Assembly: GCA_038373885.1 (NCBI GenBank)
Contig: JAWZYV010012268.1
Span: 62,001 to 126,000, forward strand
Direction of reading: 5' to 3'
DNA from: Cheiracanthium punctorium
Taxonomy: Eukaryota; Arthropoda; Arachnida; Araneae; Cheiracanthiidae
Length of the DNA: 64,000 bases
Positions 1 through 12,265 of the stretch are shown piece by piece; position 1 is the first letter of the stretch, and each line of letters opens with the position of its first letter. The notes under the pieces are model-generated. The model had not been told where the DNA came from, searched no databases, and saw nothing but the letters and a program-made list of their open reading frames with translations. A program made the position numbers and the translations under genes.

Positions 1-16
1 TAGTCTTTATTTAGTA

Positions 17-2068
17 CTAGCTGAAGTACCCGTTCTCCGCACGGGAATGAATGGACTTTTTGATATTATGATTTGTGGGGATTACTATTTATTGTAATAA
101 AGAGATATAGCAAAATGGATATTGCTTTATATTGTGTTCAATAACCATGCATACCGAATTTCAAGGCAATCGTTTGTACGGTGCAGAAGGCCATGCGGCG
201 TAGCGTAATCTAGTGGAGAGTTTTAGCAAAACGGATATGGCGGAAATATTCTTCGCATTCAGATATCGATGAATACGAAATTTCAGGACGATCGGCTGGA
301 CAGCCCTGACGACGCGACATCTAGTGGCAAATTATATAGGAAAATGGATAGCGCCAAACTCTTCCCCGTGTTCAAACATCTATGTATACCTATTTTCATA
401 GCTATCAGTAGCACAGTCAAGAAGTGATACACTGCAGCGCGATCTAGTGGTTAATTAAAGTAATGATTTGCTACAGTGCCGCCAAGTGGCGAGTTATAGC
501 AAAATGGATAACGCCAAAATATACTCATTGTTCAAATAGCTATGTATACTCATTTTCATAGCGACCGTTTGAATGGTCAAGAATTTGGCCTGCTGCAGCA
601 TCATCTAGTGGCGAGTTAAAATAATAATGCATTGCAGTGCCATCTAGTGGTGAGTAACATCAAAAGGAACACAGTTAGAATATATTCTTCGTGCTGAAAT
701 GTGTAAGTATAAGAAATTTTATGCCGATCAATCGAACGGTATAGAAGTTGATGTGTTGCAGCGCCATTTAGCGGCAAGTTACAGCAAAATGGATACTGAA
801 AAATATTCTCCGTGTTCTAATATCCGCGTGTACCAAATTTCATCGAAATCGGTTGGACGATATTCGCATAGTAAACGGCTAAACGGAATAGAATTCGACA
901 TTCTGCTGCGCCACCTAGTGGCAAGTTAGAGGAAAACGGATAGCATAAAAAGCTTCTCAATGATAAAAGACTTAGGTGAACCAAATTTCATGGTGCAACG
1001 GTGCTGGAGTTTTTCAACCTCATACACACATACCAACATTCGTTTTTATCTATAACCAGTATCATTATATATCCCAGTCTCAAATAAAATCCAGTTTCAA
1101 ATCTAAGCCTCGCCAAAGTGCCAACATACGCCATTTTGCAAGAGTTTTTTCAGGAAATCATTCGAAGCATTGACTTAGCAGCAATCAATATGGGAAATGG
1201 TTCGGCCGCCAAAAAGTAAAGCACACATTTATTTGAAAAGGGGAATCCCTTAATACAACCGAATTTTTTTAAATTATCAACTATAATGTGTTTTATTCAT
1301 CGTTACTCCGATGTACTAAATGAGAAGATTTCAATTTTCTGAAATTTGGCAGAATTCCCCCAACTTAAATCAATGTACTCAATTGGATAGATCGCTTGAA
1401 ATCCCTTAATAACTGCATTATTTCTTCATGGATCATTAAAATTTAACGCTGTATTCTAATAAAACCTTTGCACTTGCTTTCAAAAATCTATTTCCTTAAG
1501 CTCTCAATAAATTGCGCCAAGCCGAAAACTGTTCAAACTGCTAGAACTCACTTTCTCAAAATCAGCATTTGAGCCATTTTATTTTTTCGCCAAACTAAAA
1601 AAAAATTGCATATTAGCCTCGGAAATCTTCAATTCTTATTGTTTTGCGTATAAAACATTTCATTCCTGCTCCGATTTCCCATGCACATGATATTATAATA
1701 AAAAATTAATAATCTTACAAATATAAACTAACAACAAAAAAAAATCATTATTATTCTTTTATTTTTACTTTGAGAATTTAAAACATCTTCATCGGCAAAA
1801 TCGCCACACATGGCAACCACGGTCCTTATTTCACACTTTTTTCACTATAGGGGTTACAATTACGGAAAGGTTTTTGCATGGAGAACATAAAAAATCTCTT
1901 ACATTCCGGGAACGGGTGGACTTTCAAAGTTTTAAAGTGGACTATGATTTATTCTATATTATTTTACATATCTGTGCAAAATTTCAGGCGGATAGGTCCA
2001 TTTTTGTGGATTTGTATACAACTCAAATCCACAAACAAACAAACAGAATTTCATTTTTATTTATAAGA
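17..2068 (-). mobile_element. non-autonomous Helitron
   Basis: Read on the minus strand, it starts A|TCTTATAAATAAAAATG (2068 leftward) and ends with CTAG|T at 20-17. An upstream hairpin CCCGT-7 nt-ACGGG (29-45) is separated from CTAG by 8 nt. TC start, hairpin near the 3' end, CTRR end and insertion between A and T are standard Helitron features. No Rep/helicase ORF is visible, so it is non-autonomous. Interior stretches (about 1320-1840) are shared with 11520-11990 and 36050-36530. Confidence 0.75.
180..945. repeat. degenerate minisatellite inside Helitron
   Basis: The motif CATCTAGTGGCGAGTT recurs at about 207, 309, 448, 603, 638 and 914, with decayed forms near 482 and 766. It is followed by AGCAAAATGGATA and a TTCNCCGTGTTCAAA-like segment. 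Spacing alternates between about 100-150 bp and short units of about 34 bp. The repeats are strongly diverged. Confidence 0.75.
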
Positions 2069-2138
2069 TTTAATTACATAATTGAAAAGCGATATTTTAT
2101 TTACAATTAAAATGAAATTTAAAATAAAATTAATATTG

Positions 2139-2240
2139 GGCTGCCGAATATTCAGTATTCTGCCGAATAATCAGTATTTGGGTTGAGCTACTGGCCGAAT
2201 ATTCGGTATTCGGCCAAATCACTATTCGTTACATCTCTAA
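2139..2240. mobile_element. hAT-type terminal fragment
   Basis: Repeated CCGAATATTC/CGGTATTCGG palindromic motifs lead to the terminus CACTATTCGTTACATCTCT. This resembles the TIR-proximal sequence of the AGGGATGTAACGAATA element seen at 37091 within this window. Only one end is recognisable. Confidence 0.5.
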
Positions 2241-2700
2241 TTATTTATATACAATTATTACATAATAATGTGTACATTAGAGTGGTCATAAAAAATCAAC
2301 TTTCGAATTGTTGGGGGGGCACCCCCCAAAAAGTTGCCGATAGGCTCAAAAATGAGATTGGTAAAGTTTCAGCTTATTTGCATAATATTAACCAGTGCCG
2401 CATTGAGGTTAAAGTTTAGAAAACTTTGTTTTGCAACAAAGCAGTTTTTCCATCCTAAAATGGATAAAATTGAGTCTAGAAACATGATGTTCCCGTTTCA
2501 TAAGAAAACTTCCCCCCTTCATGAGTCACAGACCACTTTTATGTAAAAACTTACACATTTAATCCTCCAAGTGGTTGTGATGTCAAATCCCGTTAACTTT
2601 ATTCCAGTTTTCACTGCAGTACATCTTTAATAATAATCATTTGTAACACCGTGATATCATAAAATATGTTTGATATTAAAGCTTGTATGTAATTTAGAAG

Positions 2701-2732
<32 letters not shown>

Positions 2733-2873
2733 TTGCAAATCTTCCTGTTAAAAATTTTATTTTTTTATAATTTAAAAATTTTATTTTCTTGTAATTTAAA
2801 AATTGCATGAAAATTTTACTGTGGAAATAACTTTAGATTATTTGTCCATTTCCAAAACACTCAGAGGGTAACA

Positions 2874-2940
2874 TTCGGATCATATCTAGTCCTAAAAAAG
2901 CAGATATCCATGCTTTTTTCACGACTAGATACGATCCGAA
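2874..2940. repeat. 67-nt near-perfect hairpin
   Basis: Arm 2874-2901 (TTCGGATCATATCTAGTC...) pairs with 2912-2940 (...GACTAGATACGATCCGAA), with three mismatches or bulges and a loop of about 10 nt. It lies inside the decayed transposon 2275-4979. Confidence 0.6.
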
Positions 2941-3299
2941 TCCTAAAAGTTGGCTTTTTTATGAAAGTTCAAAAAATTATATTTCGTCTTTATCCTCCTT
3001 TTGTTTTTCTTCGTTTTCCTATCTTTTTGTGTGCAAAATAAAGGTTTGTAATTTTAAAAAATCTGAAATTTAAAAAAAAAAATGAAATTTAAGTAAAAGA
3101 AAATAAGGTCCAAAAAGGCATAAAATTGAGAATGACTAACGTTTAGATATATTTGATTATTAAAGTTATGTATCTAGGAGAAAGCACATATAAAACAAGT
3201 AAATTATTTTTGTTTACAATTTTTTGTTAAAGTGGCAAGGCTTAGATAATGTTTCTTTCGAAGAGTCTGGAAAAGTTTTTCTACATTCGGATACTACCT

Positions 3300-4640
3300 A
3301 TAGTAAAAACTGCTTTTGTTCTTCATCCTCAGTTAAATAGGAATTGAATCCTGAGATTAATTTTACTCCTCTTTCATCTAAGTCATTAAAATCCTTAAAA
3401 GCTTTCAGTTTTTTTTTTCTTTCAAATAATACTGATTTTCACACCATACATACGTAAGGCTCAGTATTCAAAAATTGTGTATTAAAATTAAATCTCTTTT
3501 ACACACAATTAAAATTAAATCTTTTAATTGTGTATTAAAAAATTACTGTTTGAGACGAAGTAAAAAAAATTAACTTCTTTGTTCAATAAATGATCCACTT
3601 CGTTGAAACATTTCTGCTCTTACATCTTCATCATGATCTTTTTTTTTTTTAATGCAATTAATTTTACAGCCATGCTTATTTTGACATTTTTGCCCAAGTT
3701 TCATCTGAAAGTGAAATGCAACTTGCTCCAAGTTAAGATACCAAAGAGGGTTTATCATTTTATAGATCTTTGTTTGCAGCCTCTTTATCAAATTTTCAGT
3801 ACTGCAATAATTTTAAGTCTTGATTGGGGCTAGAGTCTGAGCAGGAGTGTTTAACCATGCCTTTACATAAATATTTATTATAAATGAACAAATGTCTGTA
3901 ATACCTCCTTTTTCTAAATCTGTTAATCAGATCTGATGTCTGAAAAGAAGTATTTTGAGCCAATAAATTGCCTTAGACATCCATCTGGCATAATGAATAG
4001 CACCAGGTACTCTGAAAGAAATTTCTATTTGGGGAGACTCTTATAAAAATTAAACAATGTTGGCGTAATTCTTTATAGTTATCCCTAAGCTGTTGATTTC
4101 TTAAATGTTCTGCAAGAAAATTTGAAATTTCCTACAAATTTTGCATTCTTTATGTAATAGTTTCATCTTCAATAGCAGTTTTGTACTTGTTCAACTCAGA
4201 CCACCCAATCTGAAATTTAAAAAAAATATCTGGATGAAGAGCAGTAGCTTCGCCCACTTTGCAATCAAAACAGATTTTCGGATGATTTCTAAATTATGAT
4301 GGCTACAAGGTAAATATAAAAGATTTCGATCCAGTAATTGCTGCAGCAAAAAATGCACGTTCCCCTAAGCCAACAAGTGGTATCAAAACACATTGCCTGA
4401 ATTTTACCAACTGCCTCCCATTCTTCAACTGCTGTAAATACAGCTTTTGCCTAAGAGTTATTCTCATATTATTTTCAAGCTGAGGAACTCCTGTTAACTA
4501 TTCTTCGTTCTCCACAACTAATTAGTCGTTATTTTCTCTACATTTTCTTTATTCAAAATATGAGGAAGCATTTTTCCATCCCAGTGAACAACACCACCCT
4601 CTAATTCAGAATTTAAAAATCTGTTTTTGATGAGATAAAT
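3300..4640 (-). pseudogene. decayed transposase of the TA-flanked element
   Basis: Minus-strand blocks, in different frames with stops between them, read in order: GGVVHWDGKMLPHIL (about 4600), QAKAVFTAVEEWEAVGKIQA-like and MCFDTT-like (about 4400), PGAIHYARWMSKAIYWLKIL (about 4000), NPLWYLNLEQVAFHF (about 3730) and LKAFKDFNDLDERGVKLISG (about 3390). Such blocks with a HARWM motif occur in multicopy transposase-like genes of many invertebrates, as I recall. The gene is broken by several frameshifts. It is distantly similar to the HARWL protein at 20041-20622. Confidence 0.6.
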
Positions 4641-5322
4641 TCTGTGTTTTCAAAATTCTTGTCTTTGGAGTCTTATTGCACGGCAAGGGTCCTGCACCGG
4701 AAAGATATTGTGTTAGTGTTGTACCACTTTTACGTTATACCAGTATGTAAATCATAACTATAATATGGGAGCTAGGGGAGGCATAGCCCTTCCTTGCCCA
4801 TACATATTGTTACCCATGTCCATTCTAAAAGTAAATATTAACAGATAACATATATTATGCAATTGAGCTAAAACTTTGCCAATCTCATTTTCTAGTCAAT
4901 TGGCAACTTTTAGGGGGGTGTCCCAAAAAATAACATTAAAAAAAAAATTTCCCCCATATAACTTGTGACTACCCTAGTGTACATTTAATTTCTAAATTTG
5001 TATCATAAATGGTATTAAACTAATTATTCATAATGAACACTACTTATGTGTTAGCATAGTTATTATTTTTTAATATAATTAATTTTAATCATGCATTTTC
5101 AAAGATATGTTTGATTATAGGCTGTATGGTTGTAGGGAATTGGATAAATAAGTGAATAAGAAATGAAATCGGTAAATATTTATGACAAAAGAGGAAAGGG
5201 GGAGAAGCTTACCCCCTCCCCCTCCAAAAAAAAAAAAAAAAAAAAAGCTTAAATTTAACCTGTGCATAGCCATTTAATTAGATTTTCGCCAAAAAACATC
5301 CATTTAAAATTTCATTAAATAT

Positions 5323-6058
5323 TACCGTATTTACCTGTGTATATGTCAATGCTGCGTGTAAGTCGACCCCCAACTTTCTTGATTAAGAAATTAGAATTTT
5401 TTTAAATCCCGCATATAAGTCGACCCACCACTTTCGCGATCAAGAAACATAATTTAAAAAAAAAATACATTTATTCAAAATCATCTGTAAAAAAAATGAA
5501 AGTACTAAATATACAACAATAAATATAATAACATACGAAAGTAGTATACAAAATTAAACTGATAATAATGAATAATAGTAATATGACACTACTGATAGTA
5601 TGATATGGTAAAATACTAATATACAAAGTTAAACTGATTCAAGATCTGAATCAGTATCAGACTCATCAAACAATATACAAAATTCCTTCATCGTCATCGA
5701 ATCATGTACACGTGTTGGGTTAGGATCCCTTAGAAAGACCTCCACGGGGGGCATCCTACCCTACAGTCTACAGCCCACACGCAGCTAATTGGCCGTAATC
5801 CAACAACAACAACAAGATACACATTTTCAATCTTTGTATCGATACATTCTTCCTGGTATGGAAATCAACCTTAAACAACGTCATTGTGTTAAGGAATGCG
5901 GGAAGAGAACAATTATTGTCTTTTAAAAGGACATTTTTGGCTTCTGATTAAAAACAAATTAACTAAAAATTAAGGACCCTCGTATAAGTCGACCCCCCCA
6001 ACTTTAAAGCCTATTTTTTGTCCAAAATTTCTCTACTTATACGCAGGTAAATATGGTA
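5323..6058. mobile_element. TIR element (ACCGTATTTACCTG family)
   Basis: The left end TACCGTATTTACCTGTGTATA and right end TATACGCAGGTAAATATGGTA are inverted. Just inside both ends lies TATAAGTCGACCCCC, a motif common to a widespread animal DNA-transposon family. No transposase was seen. It contains a SINE tail (5727-5818), so the SINE inserted after this element. Confidence 0.65.
5727..5818 (+). mobile_element. SINE 3' fragment (family 1)
   Basis: It shares TTAGAAAGACC, CAGCCCACACGCAGCTAATTGG and CCGTAAT with the fuller SINE at 42081-42294 (opposite strand), and ends in an AAC-rich tail. The tRNA-like head is missing. Confidence 0.65.
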
Positions 6059-6410
6059 TGTTTAAAAAAATAAAAGTGTTTGCTAATAGTTTTTCAAAAG
6101 CCGAACTTCATTTTTCTAATTGTAAGTTTTTGTATTCAGAGTCACCCTAAAAAGATATCTATATATTAAATATAAAGCCCTTCTTGTAAAATTTATTACA
6201 TCAGAAGTAACTGTGTATCGATAGAAAATTATTTTTAATTGGAAGTATAATGCTAAAGTCAGTAATTTAAAAAGTACCCCCCTCATCAAACAGTTTGAAG
6301 CAGCTGTTGTGTGTGTCATATAGCTGATGCAAAAAATTGTAACATCAACTTAAAAACATTCTCTATTTTTGTTCAGATTATTCTTTACTAATTTTTCTTC
6401 TAAATTATAG

Positions 6411-6473
6411 ACAATAATGAAAAGAAACCAGAATCTGCATGTTCATCTGAAGATGCCAAATCAAAAGAGAAAG
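6411..6473 (+). CDS. FNDC3: FNDC3 exon, charged linker before FN3 domain 1
   Basis: Acceptor TTATAG and donor AAG|GTAAAT. Two bases complete an upstream codon, 20 codons follow, and one base is left over. The peptide is hydrophilic (NNEKKPESACSSEDAKSKEK) and reads into the next exon as ...KEK-ESQLLEILSSL. FNDC3 proteins have a low-complexity charged stretch just before the first FN3 domain, which fits. It is the weakest exon on its own because it is short and has no domain. The phase match to the exon at 23621 across a 17-kb intron is the main support. Confidence 0.72.
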
Positions 6474-7447
6474 GTAAATATTGTTTAAAGTTTTTTAATA
6501 AAGTTGTAAGGTTGTTGAAATACATCAGCATTTTTGACATCATCTACATAACTTCGCTCCACATTCACTGCAGCTGTCTGTCATCATTAAGTACTGCTTC
6601 TTGCTAAAAGTCTAACCTCTGCAGAGACATTGCCACTAAGATGTATACAAGCTTAACTATACAGAATATCTGACATTTGTTTTTACCCTACACTTTGCTG
6701 TTAGTCAAGCTGTTACAAATTTTAATTTTATAGCTCATCAGATGTAACTCAGTTTATGCTATCTCCCTTGTCAGATAATGTAGACGCACGCGCGCACGCT
6801 GGGCGTGGATACATATAGTTTTCCAGTAATTCCAAGTTTTTTTTCCTTTTTAAATGGATAGTTACCTAAAAGAAATATCTCTTTAAAGTCACTATAGCCC
6901 AAGTGCGTTGCACAGGTATGTGCGCATATGCATATATACGCATTAGTTATCACGAACTATCATGAGTTTGCAGATAGTTTTGGATTATGTGCGCAGATAG
7001 TTTTTTCTTTTATCTGACTATGGCTATCTCTATCCGGTAATTAAATTCAAATTTTGTGAGTCAATATCCTGAAATGAATAGAGGTTGTGTTGAAAAGTAC
7101 TGCCGTTTTTTAATGTACATTATCAAAGTTTTATATGTACAAGAGTCTGTTATTAATCATTTAATAGAAGTTTTTTTTCTGTGATCGCCTGACCTTATTA
7201 AACTGTTTGCATCTATGAACATATGTATTTTGCATCTGAAGTTTATGTCATCCGAAGCAGAATTTAATTTTTCTGCCCCTCAGCTGAAGAGGGGGCCCCC
7301 ATACAACGAATTATATAAAAAATAAAATGAGTATTTAGTTAAAATTCAAACATGGAAATACCTTAGTTAAATAATTAAAAACATTAAAAGCCATTAAAAT
7401 TTCTGTAAAATCTAAAAAACACGCACCATTTGAGCGCTTTCAGCAGT

Positions 7448-8704
7448 TCAATCTACTGCCGTCCTCAGAACTGAGCCCGTCTGGCTCGCTCTCCACCTCT
7501 TCATCAATTCTTCCCATGATTGCTCTATTTGCACATGCGCCATGTCGTTGACAGCTCCCTCTTGTGTCATTATTTCCAACGCTTCCCGTTTCAAGCCATA
7601 ACTGTGGTTATTGTAATTAGCTATTTTCTTGACATTTATGAAATCTATATCTATATCTTCTTTTAAGGCTAGGCGGGAAAGGGCGGTACTCTGTCTATTG
7701 TATTTTATGTCGTTTATGTGTTCTTTAATTCTGTCTTTAATTTTTCTTTTTGTAACATCAATGTAGTATCCGGGAAGGTTGGAATCTCTGTAAGTAAAAT
7801 TTATTTTGTAAATACCTGCAGTTTCTAGAGGGTTTATTTTGTCTTTATCTGACTGGATTCTTTTAAATATATTGCAATTGGGTTTAATTGGGATACGAAG
7901 GTTCATTTTACGGGCACGGTTGGATATTTTTACAGCAAGACCGCAGCAGTAAGGGATTGGATGAGTAAAGGTGAATTTTTCTTTCTGTGTGTCATTGATG
8001 ATGTTGAGTTTCTTTCTTCTATTTCTGATTAAGCAGGGGATAATATTGCTGGGGTAATTAGCTTCACGCGCAAGTTGTTCTATAAATTGTATTTCATCCT
8101 TTAGTAATTTCTGGTTGGAGCATATTTCTAGGGCCTTATTGATATGTGAACGTAGGATTGAAATTTTGTAGTTATAAGTAGTTTTTGAGGAGTAATTGAC
8201 AATTTTATTATTATTGGTGGGTTTTCGATAGACTGTAGTTTCGATATTGTTTGGGGTGGTTCTAATTACTTTGACATCAAAGAAATTTAGGCTATTATTC
8301 TGTTTGAGTTCTATAGTAAATTGTATATTTTCATCAAGAGAGTTAATTTCGTCGGGAATATTATCAATGCTATTGTTATTTGCTATGGCAAAAACATCAT
8401 CAACGTAACGATACCAGTATTTGATATGGGGGTGGAGGTTTTTACTGATTAAAGTTTCTAGGTTTCTCACTTTCCATTCAGCTATAATTCCGGAGATCGG
8501 GGAGCCCATAGGGACACCTTTATTCTGTTTGTAAAATTTACTATTAAATTGGAAATAGGAGTTATCGAGGGTTAAGGCAGCTTTAAGGGTTATGGAAATA
8601 TCTGTATTAAATGCGTTCTCGATTTCTTTACTTATTTGGGGGGGCTCGGACTTTTGCAGTATGCCACTGCCCAGGGTGCATACGAAGCTCCCCTGTATTT
8701 TCAT
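7448..8704 (-). CDS. Penelope-like retroelement, 5'-truncated RT plus GIY-YIG region
   Basis: An uninterrupted 418-codon frame. The RT palm survives: QNKGVPMGSPISG (about residues 60-72) and YRYVDDVFAI (about 97-106, catalytic YVDD). YRKPTNNN follows at about 160. The C-terminal part has GIYKINF and GYYIDVTKRKIKDRIKEH (about residues 300-335), the arrangement of the GIY-YIG endonuclease in Penelope-like elements. The expected YIG glycine is aspartate (YID), so the nuclease may be inactive. RT motifs upstream of the palm are missing. The first 25 or so residues (8630-8704) look like unrelated flanking sequence, so the ATG is not the real start. Confidence 0.85.
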   Translation of the reverse strand: MKIQGSFVCTLGSGILQKSEPPQISKEIENAFNTDISITLKAALTLDNSYFQFNSKFYKQNKGVPMGSPISGIIAEWKVRNLETLISKNLHPHIKYWYRYVDDVFAIANNNSIDNIPDEINSLDENIQFTIELKQNNSLNFFDVKVIRTTPNNIETTVYRKPTNNNKIVNYSSKTTYNYKISILRSHINKALEICSNQKLLKDEIQFIEQLAREANYPSNIIPCLIRNRRKKLNIINDTQKEKFTFTHPIPYCCGLAVKISNRARKMNLRIPIKPNCNIFKRIQSDKDKINPLETAGIYKINFTYRDSNLPGYYIDVTKRKIKDRIKEHINDIKYNRQSTALSRLALKEDIDIDFINVKKIANYNNHSYGLKREALEIMTQEGAVNDMAHVQIEQSWEELMKRWRASQTGSVLRTAVD

Positions 8705-9544
8705 TTCGGGTAGCAGGTGGTTTTACGGTTTGTTTATTTGATTGCTTACATTTCAAAAATTCTAAAATTAAGTGTGAAAAATATCGATATGGCGATATAA
8801 GATGGTATCGATATTGATATTTCAAATTCCATTATTGTCCAGCCCTGTGCGCGGGCACAGCCAGCTGCATCAAAAAAGGGTCTCTAGATCTGTGGCACGT
8901 GATGAACATTTTGATCGTCTGCCATCTTGCTGGTAGTTAAGTCGAGCTATGGCAACGGCTGCCCTTTTTTCAGCATTGGGCAATCTCTCAAGCTGTTCTC
9001 GCATTCTTCCATTTTCAGCAGATGTTAGTGCTGTTAAAAATAATCGTAACCATTTTTTTATGGGAAATTACGTGCTAAAAAGTAAAGGATTCTCGTGGAG
9101 CTATGCCACCCGCAACTATTTTGATAGAAATCAAATCTATTCTTCGTGACTGGCAACAGTCAAAACGTCAGAGTTGGGTGTTCCCAGAGTGGGATCATTG
9201 CGCATTAAAAGGTTAATAGCTTCAAAAATTCAGTTTGTGCATAAAAATTGATTTATGATTTTTAGAGTGTAGGGTTCCTACAGACCTGGAAAATCAGGGA
9301 GATGGGGAATAAAGTCATGGAAATGGAGGAAAAATCAGATTTCATGGCATAATTCAACTTATTTGTTACAGTTTGAACCAAAAAGTAACTTATCTTAAGA
9401 AAAAAAAAAAAGAAAAAGAAAAAATATATTGAAATGTGAAAGAACTGGACCAGAAAACGAAGCAATTAAAGATTGAAGCAGAATCCTTGAATACTGAAAT
9501 TAACATTAAAATTCAAGAATTGAAAAAAATCTTAAATTTACCTA

Positions 9545-12265
9545 CTAGCTGCTTACCTGTTCTCCGCACGGTAGCAGGGCCGGCCCAAGGGGGGTGCAAA
9601 TGTAGGCGATCGCCTATGGCCCCGCGCTTATAGAGGCCCCGCTCCTGGGCCATTTTATTGCTATCTCATAAGACATGATAGAGAAGAGGCCCCGCTCTTG
9701 CGCTTCGCCTGGGGCCCCGCACTCCCCTCGGTCCGTCTCTGACGGTAGGAGACGAATATTTTCCTTACACACATATAATTCGAATTAAACCCAGTGATAG
9801 GAATCTCTAATAGTGAAAAATTGCTGGAGTTCTGACGAAAAGCTGACTCCGTGAGTGGAAATTTGAGACGATTGCAACATGATGACACAAAAACTGCGTC
9901 ATTGTCACTGGCGATCAGAAAAGTAAGAACTTACGGTATGCAGACGAAACGTTTCTCTTTCGAAAAATGCCTTATTTCTACATCATATAATTCTCTTTTT
10001 TAGGTTTAATTTATAGCATTCATACATACCATATGAATAACTTTACATGATGTTGAATACTATTTTATCTTATCTTGCATTTCGTAAAGCGTGGACAATG
10101 CATTAGCACAGTTATGTTGCAGATGACTTTATTAAATTTTACTCAAATTTAAAAAAACCTACACGAAACAATCGATGCACATTGTACATTCAGAAACCAA
10201 AAATGCATCCTGTTTCCGTGAAGATCTTGTCGCTTTCGCAAATGAAAAAATTTGTGACGTAACTTAAGCGGAAAAGCTTATTACCCTTACTGAACTCTTA
10301 ATACAGTAGCACACTTGTTACATAAAACTAACGTTGATCTCACTGCCAATGCACACTAAATAAATAACTAATTTCATATTTTATTTTTAACATAGATTAA
10401 TTGCATAGTGTCAAATTCAATATTAAACAGAATCTGAAATCGTTTCTAGAGCTCTAGGTCTTGTAACTGGAGTAACTGGAAGATATATGAAAAAATAAAT
10501 AGAACTTTAACAAAAAATTAATTTATATGAAATATTCTAAGCACATTGGATCCCGTTATTCGGAAAGATTCCACAAACGCCATGGGAAGAAAGAGCAATT
10601 AATTTCATATTATATTTTGTATTCCTTGCAAGCGCCTTTGTTATGTACATGATTGCAATATCATTCTCGTACACTCTCGATGCTTATCCTATAGTCTCTG
10701 GTGATTTATTTTTGATTTTCATTTCATATTCCTGACTTTTCATACTTTTGCAATTTTGTTGCTTTGCGCATGTGAATAATCGATTATCATTTTGCATTAC
10801 GGCTACCAATTAAATAGTTTTCCATATCGCTTCTTTCACGTTAACGACGTTAATCTGCCTTTTTCTAGTTAAAAAAAAAAAAAAACCTACAAAGTTTCAA
10901 TGCTTCAATTTAGACACACAGAGGGGTTAGGCAAATACGCACCCGACAAATTGCTTCCTTATGTCCGCCGAAGCAGCACATACGTTAGCGTGTAATGTGC
11001 TTCTCCGGATAATCTGACAGCAAAACAGAAGACAATGACGTCACACGCGAAGGAAATATGTTAAAATTCTATTTGTTTCATATTTAATGCGTTTTCACTT
11101 TTTTGGGTCTTAAGAGATGTAGAAATGAGTGGTTTCACTTAATTATTAAATTGAACAACTTAAGTGGCAACAACGGATTCCGTTGCTACGGAAACTGTAG
11201 CAGTGTTAAAAATAGAATATGAAATGATTTATTTATGTTTACTTTGCTAGAACTGCCATTTTGGTGTAATTAATGTCGGCAGTCGATGGCAAATAGCCAA
11301 AATGAATCACACATTAAACTTCACAATAAATGCAATAATTTAAAGGCATTACCAGCTAGTCTAACTGGGTTTTAAAAATATTCTCATTTATCTCAAACAG
11401 CATCCGTATTTATAAAGACTTCCTATTTTATTACACCTTGTTTGGCGGGATTAGAAAATATTAGCTATTCATACGCTCGTAACACCAACTCATATCAATC
11501 GGGGCATAGAATTAGCAATACAAATGATAAAGTCTAATTTTCTGAAATTTGGCGGGTTTCCCTAACTTAAATGAATTTATTTAACTTGATGAAAATCATT
11601 TAAAATCGCCTTAATAACTGCATTATTTCTGAACTGAAAATTAAAATTTCAGGCTAAATTCTAGTAAAACCTGCACTTGTTTTTAAAAATACTGTTTCTT
11701 TACGCTCTCAGTAAAATGCGCCAAGCCTAAAATTGTGTGCAAACCACTAGAATCCACTTTCCCAAATCGTCATATAAGCCATTTTTTTTCGCCAAATTAT
11801 AAGGTTATGCACTTTAGTCTCTAGAATTTACAAATCCTTTTTCTTTTGCGTATAAAAAATATTGAATTCCTGCTCTGATTTCCCGCGCGGACGATATTTT
11901 AATTAAAAAATAACCTAGCAAATATTCGAAACAGAAAAAAAGTATTATTCCTTTATTTTTAATGCAAGAGTGTAAATCATTTAATAAATTCGTCAAACAT
12001 GGCAACCTCGATGCTTATTTCTCACATTTTCACTACAGGGGTTACAATCGCGTAGTTGCGGAGAGCAAAAATTAGTGTTTTTGACGGGGTTTTTTATCAA
12101 TATCTCTTAAACTAATTCAAATTTCGAAATTTAAATTAGCGGAAGACCTTCCTCGGAATTTTTCGAATAAGTGGACACATCAATTGAAACTCAACTACCA
12201 GCGGTTTCGGAGGAGATGATGCTACACACAGACAGACAGACGCGCACAGATTTTAATAGTATAGA
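9545..12265 (-). mobile_element. non-autonomous Helitron
   Basis: On the minus strand it begins A|TCTATACTATTAAAATCTGT at 12265 and ends CTAG|T at 9548-9545. An imperfect hairpin (9557-9571 region) sits 8 nt from CTAG. The interior segment 11520-12010 is about 75-80% similar by eye to 1320-1840. No Rep/helicase coding is seen. A hAT-like MITE is inserted near its 3' end. Confidence 0.72.
9575..9741. mobile_element. hAT-like MITE nested in Helitron
   Basis: The left end CAGGGCCGGCCCAAGGGGGG and right end (reverse complement CAGAGACGGACCGAGGGGAG) form TIRs of about 22 bp. It is flanked by ACGGTAG on both sides (9568-9574 and 9742-9748). The GC-rich interior contains repeated GGCCCCGCTC blocks. 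167 bp, no coding capacity. Confidence 0.75.

Larger units (their letters stand above)
2275..4979 (-). mobile_element. DNA transposon with long TIRs and TA target duplication
   Basis: The left end TA|CATTAGAGTGGTCA and right end TGACTACCCTAGTG|TA are inverted copies. Inverted similarity continues inward: AAAGTTGCCGATAG...ATGAGATTGGTAAAGTTT at 2330-2370 against the reverse complement of 4870-4915. A TA dinucleotide flanks both ends. The interior carries a decayed minus-strand transposase. The superfamily cannot be named from sequence alone. Confidence 0.7.

Noticed and set aside
180..945. CRISPR-like array
   Set aside because: Units are degenerate, unequal in spacing, lack constant spacers and lie in a eukaryotic Helitron.
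7262..7310. Hammerhead ribozyme core near the Penelope-like element
   Set aside because: A CTGAAGA is present, but no matching GAAA core or closing stems were found on either strand.
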